DNA of 64,000 nucleotides from Rugalucina vietnamica (GCA_964017185.1 OZ024876.1:12835726-12899725); one strand, 5' to 3'; positions 1 through 10,655 are shown, counted from the first letter of the stretch. A program made the numbers and translations. Notes: generated by a model from the letters alone, not told the origin.

Positions 1-1029
1 AGTCGGTATTTTTACTTATTTTCTTAATACATGTATGTATCGGCGCATCACGAAAGCACGGTTGACCATATCAAAAGCGGGAAGAATTATCTAAGAGTTT
101 GTAGTGAAAAGCGCGAATGTTTTCATGACTAAATAGAGTGGAATTTCATTTTATCAGAGTTAACTATAAATAAAACATAGATCCTTTAAGAGCATATTAA
201 TGAGAAAAAATATGGGCCATACCACATTTGCTGTTAGAATCTGGCACCCCTTCTGTTTAATAGCAATGCAATAATAGTCGAGACGGAGCAAAACAAGAAA
301 AATACCCCGGCCTGTAAACCCAGATTCAACAATATTTAAGTGGGGTAAAACGGGGTATACTTTTCATGGACATGTTGTTCTGATGGCTGTATGACTAAAC
401 GGATGTTCCCATGCAATTCGCTCTGCATAAATATTCATCATTGTCACATGAGCGTTTATAGGATCTTGGGGCTTTGATATCTTAAATGCAATTAATGGTA
501 TAAGGCAGAAAATAATGCTAATTATATTGACCATCTGGAACATTTGACCGCCAGCTAAACTCCTGCATGCAGCATGAGTTCAAGCGACCAAGAGAAACTT
601 AGATACAAGTTAAATTTCGTTCGTTTTAATTTGTTAAAATATATAGTTCCAAAATTTAAGCAGTACTAGTTGCTTATGCAATACCAATTGTCAGAAAACA
701 ATAACTTGCAGTCGTCAGGAGTCTTGAAGAGTCATTTCGATTCCATGGCTCGGTTTCGAAACCGACAGCATTTTACTGCTATACGAGTGTAGATTATTCA
801 TCGGTTTGGTTTACCAGTTGAAGCATCAATTATGTTTCACAATTAGATCTTTATCAATACGTGTGCTTTTCATCACTTGCTAATTGCTTCATTGTAGGCG
901 ACTTTGATCAACATCATTAGCTTCTATTGGACTTCATCGATTCATCTCAAGAACTTGGCTAAATATTTGTGAAACTGAATCGGGGACAATCTAAGAGCAA
1001 TTGGTGAATATAATGATCGGGCATTTAAG
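1..1029. other. No gene or clear repeat seen
   Basis: AT-rich sequence with stop codons in all frames. I see no exon with convincing splice sites and no recognisable transposon ends. A weak match to the hairpin MITE-3 family (GGGGTATAC followed by a CATGTT word) lies near 350-390 and is too short to call. Confidence 0.4.
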
Positions 1030-1280
1030 GGAAGAGTTTGCATCAAGAAAACATGTTCGTGAAATGTATAACCCCTTAAACCCCACTTTTATATAGAAAA
1101 AACGGCTGGGGTTTGCAGAGATATACCTAATCTTCCTATTTTTGATCCAAAACATAGATTGTGGTTAGAACCTCCTCGTTGAGGCTGAATCATTGTTTTG
1201 ATAAAAAAATATCAAAACTAAATTAAATTTTCAACTTGTACAACTGAAAAAATCGTTGTATATTGCATTGGCAAGTTTTC
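1030..1280 (+). repeat. MITE-3 family copy, degenerate
   Basis: Shares the family order: an AAACATGT word, ACCCCTTAAACCCCAC, a TATATAGAAAAA run, a GGGGTTTGCAG word, TTTTTGATCCAAAACATAG, ATTGTGG, then the AGAACC...GGTT hairpin. The hairpin is eroded here. The right-hand part (TGTATATTGC...TTTCGTAATG) is shared with the copies at 35128 and 52978. Homology among copies in this window is directly visible; classification as a non-autonomous DNA element is inference. Confidence 0.6.
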
Positions 1281-1756
1281 GTAATGAAGAGATTTTAGGA
1301 GAGATTTAGCAAGTTTATCGGACCAGGGAACAACAGCTGTCGCAAAAATTAACGAATGATGTTAATTAAGAAGAGCTATCCCTTAAGATAAGCCAGGAAA
1401 TAAGAGGAAATTTGGTTTGGTGGCATTCTGTACCTGTAAGCCATATTCAAAAGTATATGCCAATTTTTATATTTTGTGCAACATTTCGTACATACATACA
1501 TATACATACATATTTATTTATTAAAGTCTCACCTCATGTACAAAATAATACAATCAATTTCATAAAATATAAAATGTAAAAGATTGCATTAAATTTAAAA
1601 AATGAGTGGCTTCGTAACACCAAATGGACCAAGCTAGCTGAAAACATGGCATGTGTCAAGGCCCTAGACATACATCTGCATACGCATGCGAAAAATGCAT
1701 GAAAGAACTTTTTATATTTGAACCAACTTGATTCATAATGGTATGGACAAAGGCCA

Positions 1757-1811
<55 letters not shown>

Positions 1812-2409
1812 AAATACAGATAAACGCCGCATCTGCAGGCTAATGTATACATTTTTCGTATAAGAGTATGAGAATGTTATCGAGAAAATAATCAAAACGT
1901 GAGACAAAAAGGCCTTTATGTCTCTAAAATGAAGTTTGACTCATTTAAATGATATACACTGAAAGGCCCTTTCGCCAACAATGAGTTAATCCACAAAATT
2001 TCTTGACAGAAACTGCGTGTTTGGTATGTCACAAAACTGCCATAGTAGATTTACATCATGTACGGTAATAGGGAAATAATACTCCGTTCTCGCGTCTAGC
2101 GTTGTGTTTGGAACATGATAAAGTGGTGTATAATTATGAATAAATTTGGGTTATGTTTCGTGTTTAAGAGAATGAGATAAAATTTGCATAATTTTATCTC
2201 ACTTAAGCCAATATACTGTCAAACTTTCCGTCAAAACATGCAATTCTGACACGAAAGGGATACACTGTAGGACGAAACAGGAAAAACAACGTTGTGCGTA
2301 ATATGTATTTTTAAAGACTGCTAAGGAAACTTTATATTGTTGTTACTTTTTATATGCAACGTTTGGCCTGTGTGGTTTTTGGAAATACAAGTCAAACAGA
2401 TAGCCGAAT
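1281..2409. other. No gene seen; poly-A tract and small hairpin
   Basis: Contains a poly-A run at 1758-1809, which produces a false poly-Phe reading on the minus strand, and a short perfect hairpin around 2172-2201 (GAGATAAAATT...AATTTTATCTC). No coding potential or recognisable element was found otherwise. Confidence 0.4.
1758..1809. repeat. Poly-A tract (about 52 nt)
   Basis: Uninterrupted A run. It may be a retroposon tail on the + strand, but no element body with recognisable features could be assigned to its left. Confidence 0.9.
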
Positions 2410-2421
2410 CAGCCGGACAAT

Positions 2422-2697
2422 GTGATATGTTATAAGACGCTTTTACCTGAGGGCCTTTCGGAACCACAATTTTATGGTGACTTGGTTTACAAATTTAAGA
2501 AACTTATAGGAAGGAATGATTTTTCTTTTCAGTTCAGAAAAATCATAACACGCTACAGACGTATAGGTTATAACTTGAATGATATGCGACAGTCTGCATG
2601 CTTAGTTTTTAACCCAATCATGGTTGATGGCAATGCTGCCTTCTTTAATTGCACGCCGGTGGGTCGGGCGTCAGACTCTATGATGACCCCGACATAA
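2422..2697 (+). pseudogene. Coding remnant at the 5' edge of the LINE-A copy
   Basis: An open frame of 91 codons containing EPQFYGDLVYKFKK and VFNPIMVDGNAAFFNCTP. The same peptide is recognisable, with stops, in the minus-strand copy ending near 28120 (EPEFYGDLVYEFK), and its DNA end is repeated near 35490. The frame therefore belongs to the repeat family and is probably the C-terminal end of its ORF. I cannot name the protein domain. There is no sign that this copy is expressed as a host gene. Confidence 0.5.
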
Positions 2698-2931
2698 AAC
2701 TATTCATTTTAGTTGATTGGGGTCGGAGCTTCTTGTCTGTTGCTTGGCCCACCGGGGTTCAACTGGTGTTTTTCCTTTGCTTCGGGTTTCAGTAAGTTAT
2801 TCGGCGCCCAGGGATCTCCTTCGTCGAGAAGCTTACTGAATCTCTTGAGTCTTCATGCCAGGGTGGTTATCATGATTTATTCGATTCATTGACTAGTTAG
2901 AGATTCCCCACGAGGACCGAACAATTAACTT

Positions 2932-2934
<3 letters not shown>

Positions 2935-2963
<29 letters not shown>

Positions 2964-3225
2964 CTTTTTCTTTTTTTTTTTTTTTGATTCAGTTTAACGT
3001 CCCTTTCAAGATTATTTCAGCTCATATGAGACGGGCCAATCAGTAGGTGGGGCGAAAACGGGAGAACCCCGAGAAAAACCACCTGACACACCCGCAAGCA
3101 GAACTTGGCTTGTCTCACATGTGGCCAGAGCGGAGCGCGAACCCACACCAGCGGTGAGATGATCGAATGGTTAAGTGCGGTATTGAAATATCAGCGCTCT
3201 TAACCACTCGGCCACGGGGGCCGCC
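2935..3225 (-). mobile_element. tRNA-headed SINE (SINE-1) with 8-bp target duplication
   Basis: On the minus strand: a GGCGGCCCCCGTGGCCGAGT head resembling a tRNA-Ser/Leu A box, GGTTCGCGCTCCG in the B-box position, then the body GTGAGACAAGCC...GCGGGTGTGTC, ...CGTTTTCGCCCC, and a tail GAGCTGAAATAATCTTGAAA...GGACGTTAAACTGAATC followed by poly-A (poly-T on +). The insertion is flanked by AACTTAAT at 2927-2934 and 3226-3233, a perfect 8-bp target-site duplication inside the LINE-A copy. Confidence 0.85.
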
Positions 3226-3292
3226 AACTTAATGTTGTGAACAACTGCAGAAGATGAGGGTGAGGTTAGGCGCCTGAAAAACGATTTAAGCC

Positions 3293-3307
3293 CCCCCCCC
3301 CCCCCCC
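3293..3307. repeat. Poly-C run
   Basis: About 17 consecutive C within the LINE-A body. The same place in other copies (for example 14850) is also C-rich. Confidence 0.8.
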
Positions 3308-3544
3308 AGAAATTTTATATTACTGATCGTTCCAAAGCGATACTTACTTCTTTTGTGGTTCTTATTGTTTTGTGTTTTGGAGACGAATAGTTGTGCTGTT
3401 TGAGTCTTATGTACGTTTTCATATCTCATAAGTACCTACATGGCTTTGTTATTTTTTCCCACCCCTCAGTTTGTGGAGTGGGGATTTCTTTCTGATTGCG
3501 ATATTGCCTACTTTTACCTCCAAATAACTTACATTATGAAAACA

Positions 3545-3765
3545 CGCCCATGTAATATACTGATTTTCCTCAAGTTGTCAAAATTGAAAATGGTCTACTA
3601 AAGGTTTTCATATTTTTCTTATTTTGCTCAAAACGTAGATTGTGGGTACACGTCAGACGAGTACTCACAACCTATGTTTTAGAGCAAAAATAAGAAAAAA
3701 TAGCTATATCCCTGCAACCCCCCAGCTTTTCTATATAAATCTGGGGTATAAGGGGTTACATAAAA
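3545..3765 (+). repeat. MITE-3 family copy
   Basis: Contains GATTGTGGGTACACGT then CGAGTACTCACAA, a shortened version of the family hairpin GTGGGTACACGTTAGAACC / GGTTCTAACGAGTACCCAC, flanked by the AAAATAAGAAAAA and ACCCC...TATATAAA words. Confidence 0.65.
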
Positions 3766-3879
3766 CATGGATATATGTTCCTGATGGACATTGAGCGAAA
3801 GTACGAGGTTGTTTCACACATTCCTTTTTTATATTTGCAGCTTTACCACGTGTATATAAAATTATATGAAATAATACGT

Positions 3880-3978
3880 TGGCTACATCTTCGCAAGCCA
3901 AGTGTACTAAGTCCACTTTGTTCCTTGCGTAAGGAACGAAGTGGACTTTGTACTCTTGGTTTGTGAAGATGCGTTGGC
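3880..3978. repeat. Near-perfect palindrome
   Basis: The left arm runs TGGCTACATCTTCGCAAGCC to GTTCCTTGCG; the right arm starts TAAGGAACGAAGTGGACT and ends GAAGATGCGTTGGCT. The arms are about 48 nt and differ at a few positions. No family ends were recognised outside it. Confidence 0.75.
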
Positions 3979-4244
3979 TATTGCTTTATTTATTTAAATT
4001 TAAATGACGCCTTAAACATGAAAATACGTTTACCGGAATAGACAGGATATTGTTTCTTGTAAGCACAAAATACATGGATATCAGTAGAGTTTTCTAAAGA
4101 GACGAATACTTGTGGCCATCATCTGTAGAACTTTATGGCACAATCCAGTCCGTCCTTGAGCAAGACTCAGGAAGCAGTGACTTCGTCCCGACATGACTGA
4201 AAACCTCGATAAACACACAGATACATGTGTATAGTTTTGATCCA

Positions 4245-4447
4245 CCGTAGAAGCTGAGAGCGAGGTTGGCCCGTAAAATCGATTTATGCCCTCAGTGAGT
4301 TTATATTACTTACCGCTCCAAGGCGGTATCTTTGTTGTGTTTCTAATGGCTTAATTTTCGTGCTGTTTGCTAGTTTGTTCATTAATATATTTAGTAAAGT
4401 TCAGGTACATTCAACAGATTGGCCACTTTTAGGGGAATATCTGCTAT
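4245..4447 (+). mobile_element. LINE-A fragment (internal)
   Basis: Matches the family from AGAAGCTGAGAGCGAGGTT through TATATTACTTACCGCTCC to GGCCACTTTTAGGGGAATA. It lacks the usual 3' end. Confidence 0.6.
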
Positions 4448-4593
4448 GTCTGCTAACGATGTGTTCTCTTTTTACTTGATCCTTTAAACTTTCAGACTTT
4501 CCCATCTCGGTGTTCAGGGAGGGACTGGTCGCTGCTTCCTTTTACATTTTAATGCTACACAGGATGGATAGATGCTTGAGATTCGTATTAAAT

Positions 4594-4832
4594 GAGTCTT
4601 CACATGAGAAACCCAATAATTTGGGTTTCCGACCAGGTCTGACACAAACCAGGCTGTACAGTCACAGAAGATGGCTAGAGGCTGGAAATTTTGTATTTAG
4701 AAAGTAGAGGAGTAGTAAGTACGTGTAGCGAAAACAAAGGCGCTGATCAGCTTCGCAGTTACTGTGAAGCTGATCTGATCTGCGCCTTTGTTTTCGCCTA
4801 TGCAGATCGTTGGTATTCCCATGCAGTGTCTC
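4594..4832 (+). repeat. MITE-1 family copy
   Basis: The ends are degenerate versions of GAGCCGCCTCGTGAGAAAAC. The body holds GACCAGGTCTGACACAAACC, GGCTAGAGGCTGGAAATTT and the palindromic core GCGAAAACAAAGGCGCTGAT / ATCTGCGCCTTTGTTTTCGC. A hairpin-type non-autonomous DNA element; family structure was read from about 18 copies in this window. Confidence 0.8.
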
Positions 4833-5964
4833 ATTTAGAAAAAAAATCCGGATTGTGCTTTCCTAATATCGCCAATCAGAAGACTGTAGAGTCCAGTTTC
4901 GACTTTGTTTTCGCATTTTTCATATAAAACATGTTCTTTCACGACATTACACTATTCTGTTTATTTTATTCCCAAGTTTGATCCTTTGATATTGTCCTGA
5001 TTTTCTTCACACATTTTTCTTGTTCAGAATTTTCTTGTCAACCAATTTGCATATATGGGTTCCGGCAGCAATACATCACATGAAATTGTATGAGGGTTGA
5101 ATGGCGCGGAAGATATTGTGAAGCTCTTAGAAAGAGCCATAACCATACAAAAAATATAACCAACAAAATCACTTGTCGTTATACAAATTTAATTTAATGT
5201 TAAACACATGTGGAAATCAGCCGATTCGTCGTTAAAGTGCCATGTAACATAAATTGTATATAAGTGCTTTGGGGGGCGGGGGGTGGGAATACACTCATGC
5301 ATGATAAGCAAAGCCCCAGTATCAAGCATGATAAGCCAAGCCCCATTATCCAGCATGATAACAGTCAAGCCTCAGTATCAGAATTTGTTTCCTCTCCAAC
5401 AATAATCACAATGTATTTTGACAAAAATGTAATAGTACATGCACGGATTATAACTCGATATCCAAAGTCAGTGTATATGTTTTAATTTTTGGTGTTCTGT
5501 TTTCAAAGTTAGCGTATTGTTCCAAATTTATCATCGAAAAACGCATACATAACGCTAATTTCTAGTTGTCTCTGGATGGGCGTTGATGTGAAACAAAACG
5601 CCACGTGATCTTATGGTATCATCACGGATGCAACCTACGCAAAGAAAAAAAACTTTGAAAGAGTATACTAAGAAATCTTCAATTTTATGCTGGAATGGAT
5701 AATCAGTGTCTTTAATCATCGTGTCTAAAATTGTCTACAGTAAGAAAGAAAGTTTCACAGAAAAGAAATCCAATTTCCTTATGAATGGTCTGAACCGTGT
5801 AGGAAAATTGAATGTCCCAAATTATCTGGCTTAAAACATTTTATATTCTTCAATTCATTTTTCCATGACAACGGTTTCAATTTCCGTTTCCACGTTGGGA
5901 GTAATCAAGATTAAGATATTCATGCTCCTAGACTTGTGATTCATGACATTACCAACATGAGTTA
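4833..5964. other. No gene seen; short tandem repeat at about 5299-5380
   Basis: Three imperfect copies of a 27-28 bp unit (GCATGATAAGCCAAGCCCCA...) lie at about 5299, 5326 and 5354. The rest is AT-rich with no recognisable element or coding frame. Confidence 0.5.
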
Positions 5965-6135
5965 AGTCAGGAAGAATCTTGTCTTCGAGGTTTCCAAGCA
6001 AGATCGCACAAACAGGCCTGTACAGCCACAAAGAATTCTTCTAAAAGCTTGATTTTCTGGGTTTAAGAAGAAGAGATTCAATTGTATTATCCTTGAAGCG
6101 AAAACAATGCGCTTATCAGCTGTGAAGTTTCTACA
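5965..6135 (+). repeat. MITE-1 family copy, degenerate
   Basis: Shares GAGGTTTCC, ACAAACAGGCCTGTACAG, GGTTTAAGAAGAAGAG and GCGAAAACAATGCGCTTAT with the family. The right half of the hairpin and the end repeat are missing. Confidence 0.6.
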
Positions 6136-6251
6136 CATATCAGAAAAACATGTCCATGAAATAAATACACCCCTTAAATAGCAATCACACATTAAGCCAA
6201 AGGCGCACCGGGCTTGTTGACAAGAATGTAAAATTCAACATACGTGTACGC

Positions 6252-7175
6252 CGGTAGCACGTCGGGGACACACTAGAAACGCGTTATATGCGCGTTTTGT
6301 TCGTTTGGTGTACGCTGATAGACGTCGCTGTGGGTGAACGCTCCACGCACGTTTGGGTTCAAAAGAGTTTTTAAACACATGCTAAGCTCGGCGTGTCTCG
6401 GGCATGTGTCCTTATGCGTTTCGAATAAGCTCCATGCCCGTGGCAGGCGCGTTGCATGCGCTTTGAACGCGTTTAGCGCACGTTTTAGACACGCCAGTGT
6501 ACGCTACATGCTAGATCAGTTGGCTAGCCTTCACTCCGCTCCAATTCGGTACCTCGTCCCACTTTTGTGACAGCTTAGCATTGGTTGCCGTCAAACTAAT
6601 GTCGAACTGTTTTTTTAATTAACTTGTAGCTGCATTATTTGGTATTAAACGTGTGGTTTGTGTTTGGTATTTGTAGCAGTAGCCAAAATATTCCAGTAAA
6701 TAAAAAACTAAAATTGTCTAATATAATTATAAATAAACGTAGACAACAAACTATTTATAAATTTAGTTGCCATACAAAACATGAAGAAGTTTAGGAACCC
6801 ACAAACTTTTAGAATTGCTTTAATTATCATTTTAGTCATATGTGTCGGAAAAACTAAAATAGCACGGTTTTCCTTGTATTTGCTGTACTCTCTGGTTATT
6901 CGTTTTCGACAAAGGCCTCAGTGTAAGTCATCTCCGTCGGTGTGGAGAAGTATAACGGAACACCGACGGGAACACCCTGTCTGACTCGATTTTAAGAGAT
7001 ATTGCTTCAGTAACGTGCCCCAAGCGTGTATGAGACGCACATTTAACGTATGCTGTGCACCTATAGCGCGTCCTAAGCGTGTCTGGAACACAAACGTACT
7101 CCATTTTTCAGCGTTTTGAGATTTTTTTCATACGACCGGTATACGCTTCAGACACGCGTTAATGTGTGACTACCG
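6252..7175. repeat. Putative fold-back element rich in ACGCGT/CGTGT words
   Basis: Two GC-rich flanks (about 6252-6540 and 7010-7175) made of variants of GTGTACGC, AAACGCGT and AGACACGC surround an AT-rich centre. The left flank starts CGGTAGCAC and the right ends GTGTGACTACCG, a candidate inverted end with weak extended pairing. The same architecture is clearer at 7425, 26899 and 54164. Boundaries are uncertain. Confidence 0.4.
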
Positions 7176-7333
7176 AAACGAGTTTAAGAAAAAAAAAAAT
7201 TATACGTCCAAAATCTTGAGCATGTTGAGAGTTTTCATACGCCCAGCTCGCGTTTGGATAAAAAGCTAATGTATGGCTGCTCCTTTACACCTCACTTTTC
7301 TATGGTACAACTTGGGTGTACAGGGGCATGCCT

Positions 7334-7334
<1 letters not shown>

Positions 7335-7365
<31 letters not shown>

Positions 7366-7366
7366 C
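7335..7366. repeat. (ATTT)n microsatellite
   Basis: About seven consecutive ATTT units followed by ACATGTATTTTAATT. Confidence 0.9.
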
Positions 7367-7424
7367 ATGTATTTTAATTAAAAAAAGTAGATTGTTGGTA
7401 CTCGTTAGAACCGTATCGACACCT

Positions 7425-7536
7425 CGCCCAGCAGGCACATGACGTCACAATGACGTCAGATCGACGTCGATGCGACGTCATGACGTCGCATCGACGTTGA
7501 TATGACGTCATTATGACGTCATGTGCTCGCTGGGCG
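7425..7536. repeat. 112-bp fold-back element packed with GACGTC
   Basis: The ends CGCCCAGCAGGCACATGACG and CGTCATGTGCTCGCTGGGCG form inverted repeats. Nearly the whole interior is variants of TGACGTCA/CGACGTCG, so the unit reads almost the same on both strands. TGACGTCA is the consensus cAMP-response element recognised by CREB/ATF bZIP factors (established knowledge); any regulatory role here is untested. Confidence 0.8.
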
Positions 7537-8088
7537 GTGTTGCGGAAAAATTTTGATCGGATTCATTGAATGTATTCCTTTGGATACTGCCAGACGTTTC
7601 TGGTTAGGATGAATGCTGTCCTATATGGCTCCAACATTTCACTTATTACGTCATCTTTGCGTAAGCAGGAAGGATATCCCAAACGATAGTCATAAATGAC
7701 CACCACATATTTATATTTGTTATTGTTTACCCACATTTGTATGGTGTCGTGTTTGGGGTATAGGCAGACGGACAAGTTCCAGCGATTTGGTTTGCTTAGA
7801 AGGGTGTTATCTAAGAACCATTGGGATAAAAATAAATCGACCCCGGCCCCCTTGATCACGCTAAATATAATAATTTGTACTCGCCCAATTAATGATGGAC
7901 AAGACCATTCAGTCTCTTATGTATAAATTGAACATTTAATGTACATTTCAGAGTCCTAATGATCTGAAATAAGCCAAACGAGGTTTCTTGTAAATCGAAT
8001 AGGGCACGTCGGCCTCACTAGAATACATGCACAACGTTATTGAAGGTGATGGTTGATCAAGTGGCTAATAGTTATGTCCACTGACTGT
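7537..8088. other. No gene or element recognised
   Basis: Opposing open frames of about 76-98 codons overlap here, but neither has recognisable motifs, splice signals or repeat homology. Confidence 0.4.
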
Positions 8089-8189
8089 ATAAGTACCTGA
8101 TTACAAATTTAGTTTTTCCCCACCTCGGTTTTTGGAGTGGAATTTCTTTCTGATTGCGCCATTTCCTAATGATTGCCTTCTTTTACCTT
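8089..8189 (+). mobile_element. LINE-A 3' end (5'-truncated)
   Basis: TATAAGTACCTGATTAC, CCCCACCTCGGTTTTTGGAG, GATTGCGCCATTTCC and GATTGCCTTCTTTTACCTT, the last about 100 bp of the family. Confidence 0.75.
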
Positions 8190-8258
8190 CATCTAAGGCG
8201 ATTACAATGAAAATGTTAATATCTATCATTAAATATGGTTAATATGGTTGACAATTAA

Positions 8259-9204
8259 GGATGTTCGCTGCCAATGAAAAAAGTATTCAAACTTTTTTTT
8301 CTAACCACTCTTTTTTGATTCCAAATTACAACACAAGACATTTGAAAACAAAATAAATATAGGGTAGTGTGCATTTTTTCAAGCTACAGGCCTCTGAATG
8401 AGACTTCTGAGCACCATGTTTTAAATTTGGTAAAATTAATTTAATTTATAATTCTTTGAAACATACCTGTCTTGAACAAAAATACACCTAGAATGCTTTC
8501 AAAAGTCATAATAGTTACGTAGCGCAGACAATTTTGGACCAAAAGCATAGAAAAATTTGCAACTTGGAGTGGATGACAAAATTTTACGATTCCTTTTCTA
8601 ACTCTACACCCATATTTGAAAAGTCGAAAGAAATCAATAGTTTGAAATGTACCAAACCCATATTTGTTGATTCAAACTGTTTCTGGTATTTTCACCCAAC
8701 ATAGAACTTGGTTATGCTGTTCGAATAAAAGAAAGAAAATTATAGGGTAGTTAGCATATAAGAAAGAACCAACAACTTGAAAATCGCCATTTTCGGCCTT
8801 TTTTCGGCTGTTTTGTTTCTAAAAGCCCATTTCATAAAACCACCTTAAATTTTAAAACCAGCACACCAAAGACACAAAGAATGACTCAGAATACCATGTA
8901 CACATATACTGCTGCTAAAATAAACATCGAACTAGTGCAATTAATTTGAAGATGTGTAATATTCAAGTTTAATCTACCCTACCCCCTAAATTTTACTGAC
9001 AACTAAAATTTTCTGAAAAGTTGCAGAAAATGGGGTGAAAAAATGAAGTGTCTTAGATTGACAATTTTCATGGCTCATTCGATGCATATTATCAACATGT
9101 ATCCAAATATAAAATATTAGGAAAATATCTGCAACCGTTTACGAGATATTCAAGAAAAGAAAAACCGGAAGTTCCGAAATGTCAAATGTTAGCAGCGAAC
9201 ATCC
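8259..9204. mobile_element. TTAA-flanked non-autonomous DNA transposon
   Basis: A perfect 13-bp terminal inverted repeat GGATGTTCGCTGC (8259-8271) pairs with GCAGCGAACATCC (9192-9204). It is flanked by TTAA at 8255-8258 and 9205-9208. The 946-bp interior has no transposase-like frame. TTAA target sites are typical of piggyBac and Kolobok superfamilies; the GGATG end does not settle which. Confidence 0.75.
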
Positions 9205-9704
9205 TTAAGTCTGTAATATTTAGATGCTTTATACATGTAGGTTGAAGCTCGCCTAATGGCCACTTTGCTGGGTAAGAGCTAGTTATCATGTTATACACAC
9301 GTAATTCATTACTGATTTTTTAATTATCCGATATTTAAAGACGATACACATATTGTAGCCGTACCGAATCATGTTCATGAAAATGATTTGAGTATTATAA
9401 ACTTGATACTAACTTAAAGCCAATTTAGTTCCTCATCGATTGTAACGTTAAAGTTTTTATCAAGCACATGACTGTGACACCAAACCTAATAAGTTGCGAA
9501 ATGTATACACCATTCAGAGGAAGTGTAAAAAGCCTTTTTGTCATTACAGGCCAAATAAAGTGAACCATAGATTGTAACGCCATTTTGAAGGTTCACTTTA
9601 TCATATCCAGAAGTTTTTCTTTAATCAGTTTATGTGGCAATGTGGTATACAGAGTAGAAAAATCATATGTGGAAAAGCTCGTCGCACGGAACCCTATACA
9701 CTTC
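9205..9704. other. No gene seen
   Basis: AT-rich. A short open frame from 9585 runs into the LINE-A copy and shows no recognisable domain. Confidence 0.4.
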
Positions 9705-9777
9705 AATTTACTGAGCACATCGCCAGAAATAGCTGCTCACTGGACTTACCATATGTTTTCTTGGTATAAGTGCCTGG

Positions 9778-10030
9778 GGCCAGTGGTTCAAAACTTCGTT
9801 AGCTTAACGTCATCGATAAGACCTCAACTCGTTAATTAATAGAATGCCGACTTCATAAGCAAATACACTGTCATTGTTTGTTGATAAAATGTGAGAATCT
9901 TGGGCAATGCAAAGGATTCTCACATTTTATCAACAAAAATAACAGTGTCAAATGATTTGCAATATTCATGTTTGAAATTTTAACTAATCGTTTACAATCG
10001 ACATCGTTAATTTTGAACACTCAACTGTGC
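9778..10030. repeat. MITE-4 copy 1
   Basis: The ends GGGCCAGTGGTTCAAAAC and GTTAATTTTGAACACTCAACTG carry TTAGCTTAACG-like subterminal words. The centre is a hairpin ATAAAATGTGAGAATC / GATTCTCACATTTTATCAAC flanked by ACACTGT...ACAGTGT. It is adjacent to copy 2 in head-to-tail arrangement. Confidence 0.75.
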
Positions 10031-10033
10031 CCT

Positions 10034-10276
10034 TGGCCCAGTTGTTCAAACCATCGTTAGCTTAGCGATATCGTTAAGACATAAATTTGTTAAGCAAATA
10101 TCAGCTAAAGTAACAAATACACTGTTATTTTTTGTTGAAAAAATGTGAGAATCCTTTGCACTGCAAAGGATTATCACATTTTTCAACAAAAAATAACAGT
10201 GTATTTGTAATATTAATGTTTGAAATTTAAAGAAACGTTAACTAACGACGTCGTTAGTTTCGAACAACTGGGCCCA
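10034..10276. repeat. MITE-4 copy 2
   Basis: The ends GGCCCAGTTGTTCAAACC and GTTTCGAACAACTGGGCCC form clear inverted repeats. The central hairpin is AAAATGTGAGAATCCTTTGC / GCAAAGGATTATCACATTTT within AATACACTGTTATTTTTTGT / ACAAAAAATAACAGTGTATT. Confidence 0.8.
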
Positions 10277-10384
10277 GATTGATAATTTTATTTTTCCCAC
10301 CTCGGTTTCTGGAGTGGGAATGTCTTTCTGATTGCGCCATTTCCTGATCATTGCCTACTTTTATTTATTTTTTTTTTTACATGT

Positions 10385-10655
10385 ATCTTTGCAATGAGTG
10401 TAAAATATAGCATCGTTAGCATATAAATCTGTTTTACAAATCTTAAGGACCAAGTGCAGGTCGTTTATAAATTAGAGTGTTGGGCCATGGATTGAGCCCT
10501 GGGGGACCCTGCATCTCATATCGGTATATTTAGATAGCCCTTTGTCACTTATTACATTCAAGATATGATTCAAACCATCGATTATCAATAGCAATAAAAT
10601 CACACACGTGAAGTTTTTGTTTAAGGATGTGATGGTCTCCTACTTTTTTTTTCGT
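10385..10655 (-). pseudogene. Non-LTR reverse transcriptase relic
   Basis: On the minus strand the translation gives DHHILKQKLHVCDFIAIDNR then WFESYL, the usual spacing of the finger/palm region of LINE reverse transcriptases. In another frame follow RVPQGSIHGPTL (family signature GVPQGS.LGP) and YANDAIFYT, in the place of the catalytic YADD box. Frameshifts and in-frame stops separate these blocks, and the second Asp position reads Asn-Asp. This is a dead fragment of a LINE of unknown clade, whose relation to LINE-A is not established. Confidence 0.7.

Larger units (their letters stand above)
2410..3520 (+). mobile_element. LINE-A family copy (longest in window), interrupted by a SINE
   Basis: This copy shows the family order best: a short coding remnant (2422-2697), a block containing TTGGCCCACCGGGGTTCAAC, a block ending near the word GAGGACCGAA, a block from CTGCAGAAG to TTACTGATCGTTCC, and the 3' end GGAGTGGGGATTTC...GCCTACTTTTACCTC. 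The SINE at 2935-3225 splits it. Other copies in the window are cut at different 5' points but mostly share the 3' end GCCTACTTGTACCTT, the pattern expected for target-primed non-LTR retrotransposition. No reverse transcriptase is visible here, so the LINE label is inference. Confidence 0.6.
9705..10370 (+). mobile_element. LINE-A copy split by two tandem MITE-4 elements
   Basis: The left piece carries AATAGCTGCTCACTGGACTT and ends TATAAGTGCCTGG. The right piece resumes at ATTGATAATTTTATTTTTCC and ends TCATTGCCTACTTTTA. In uninterrupted copies these words are adjacent, so the intervening 9778-10276 is an insertion. Confidence 0.7.

Noticed and set aside
1656-1907. Minus-strand open frame with a long poly-Phe run
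   Set aside because: It is the translation of the poly-A tract; no other support.
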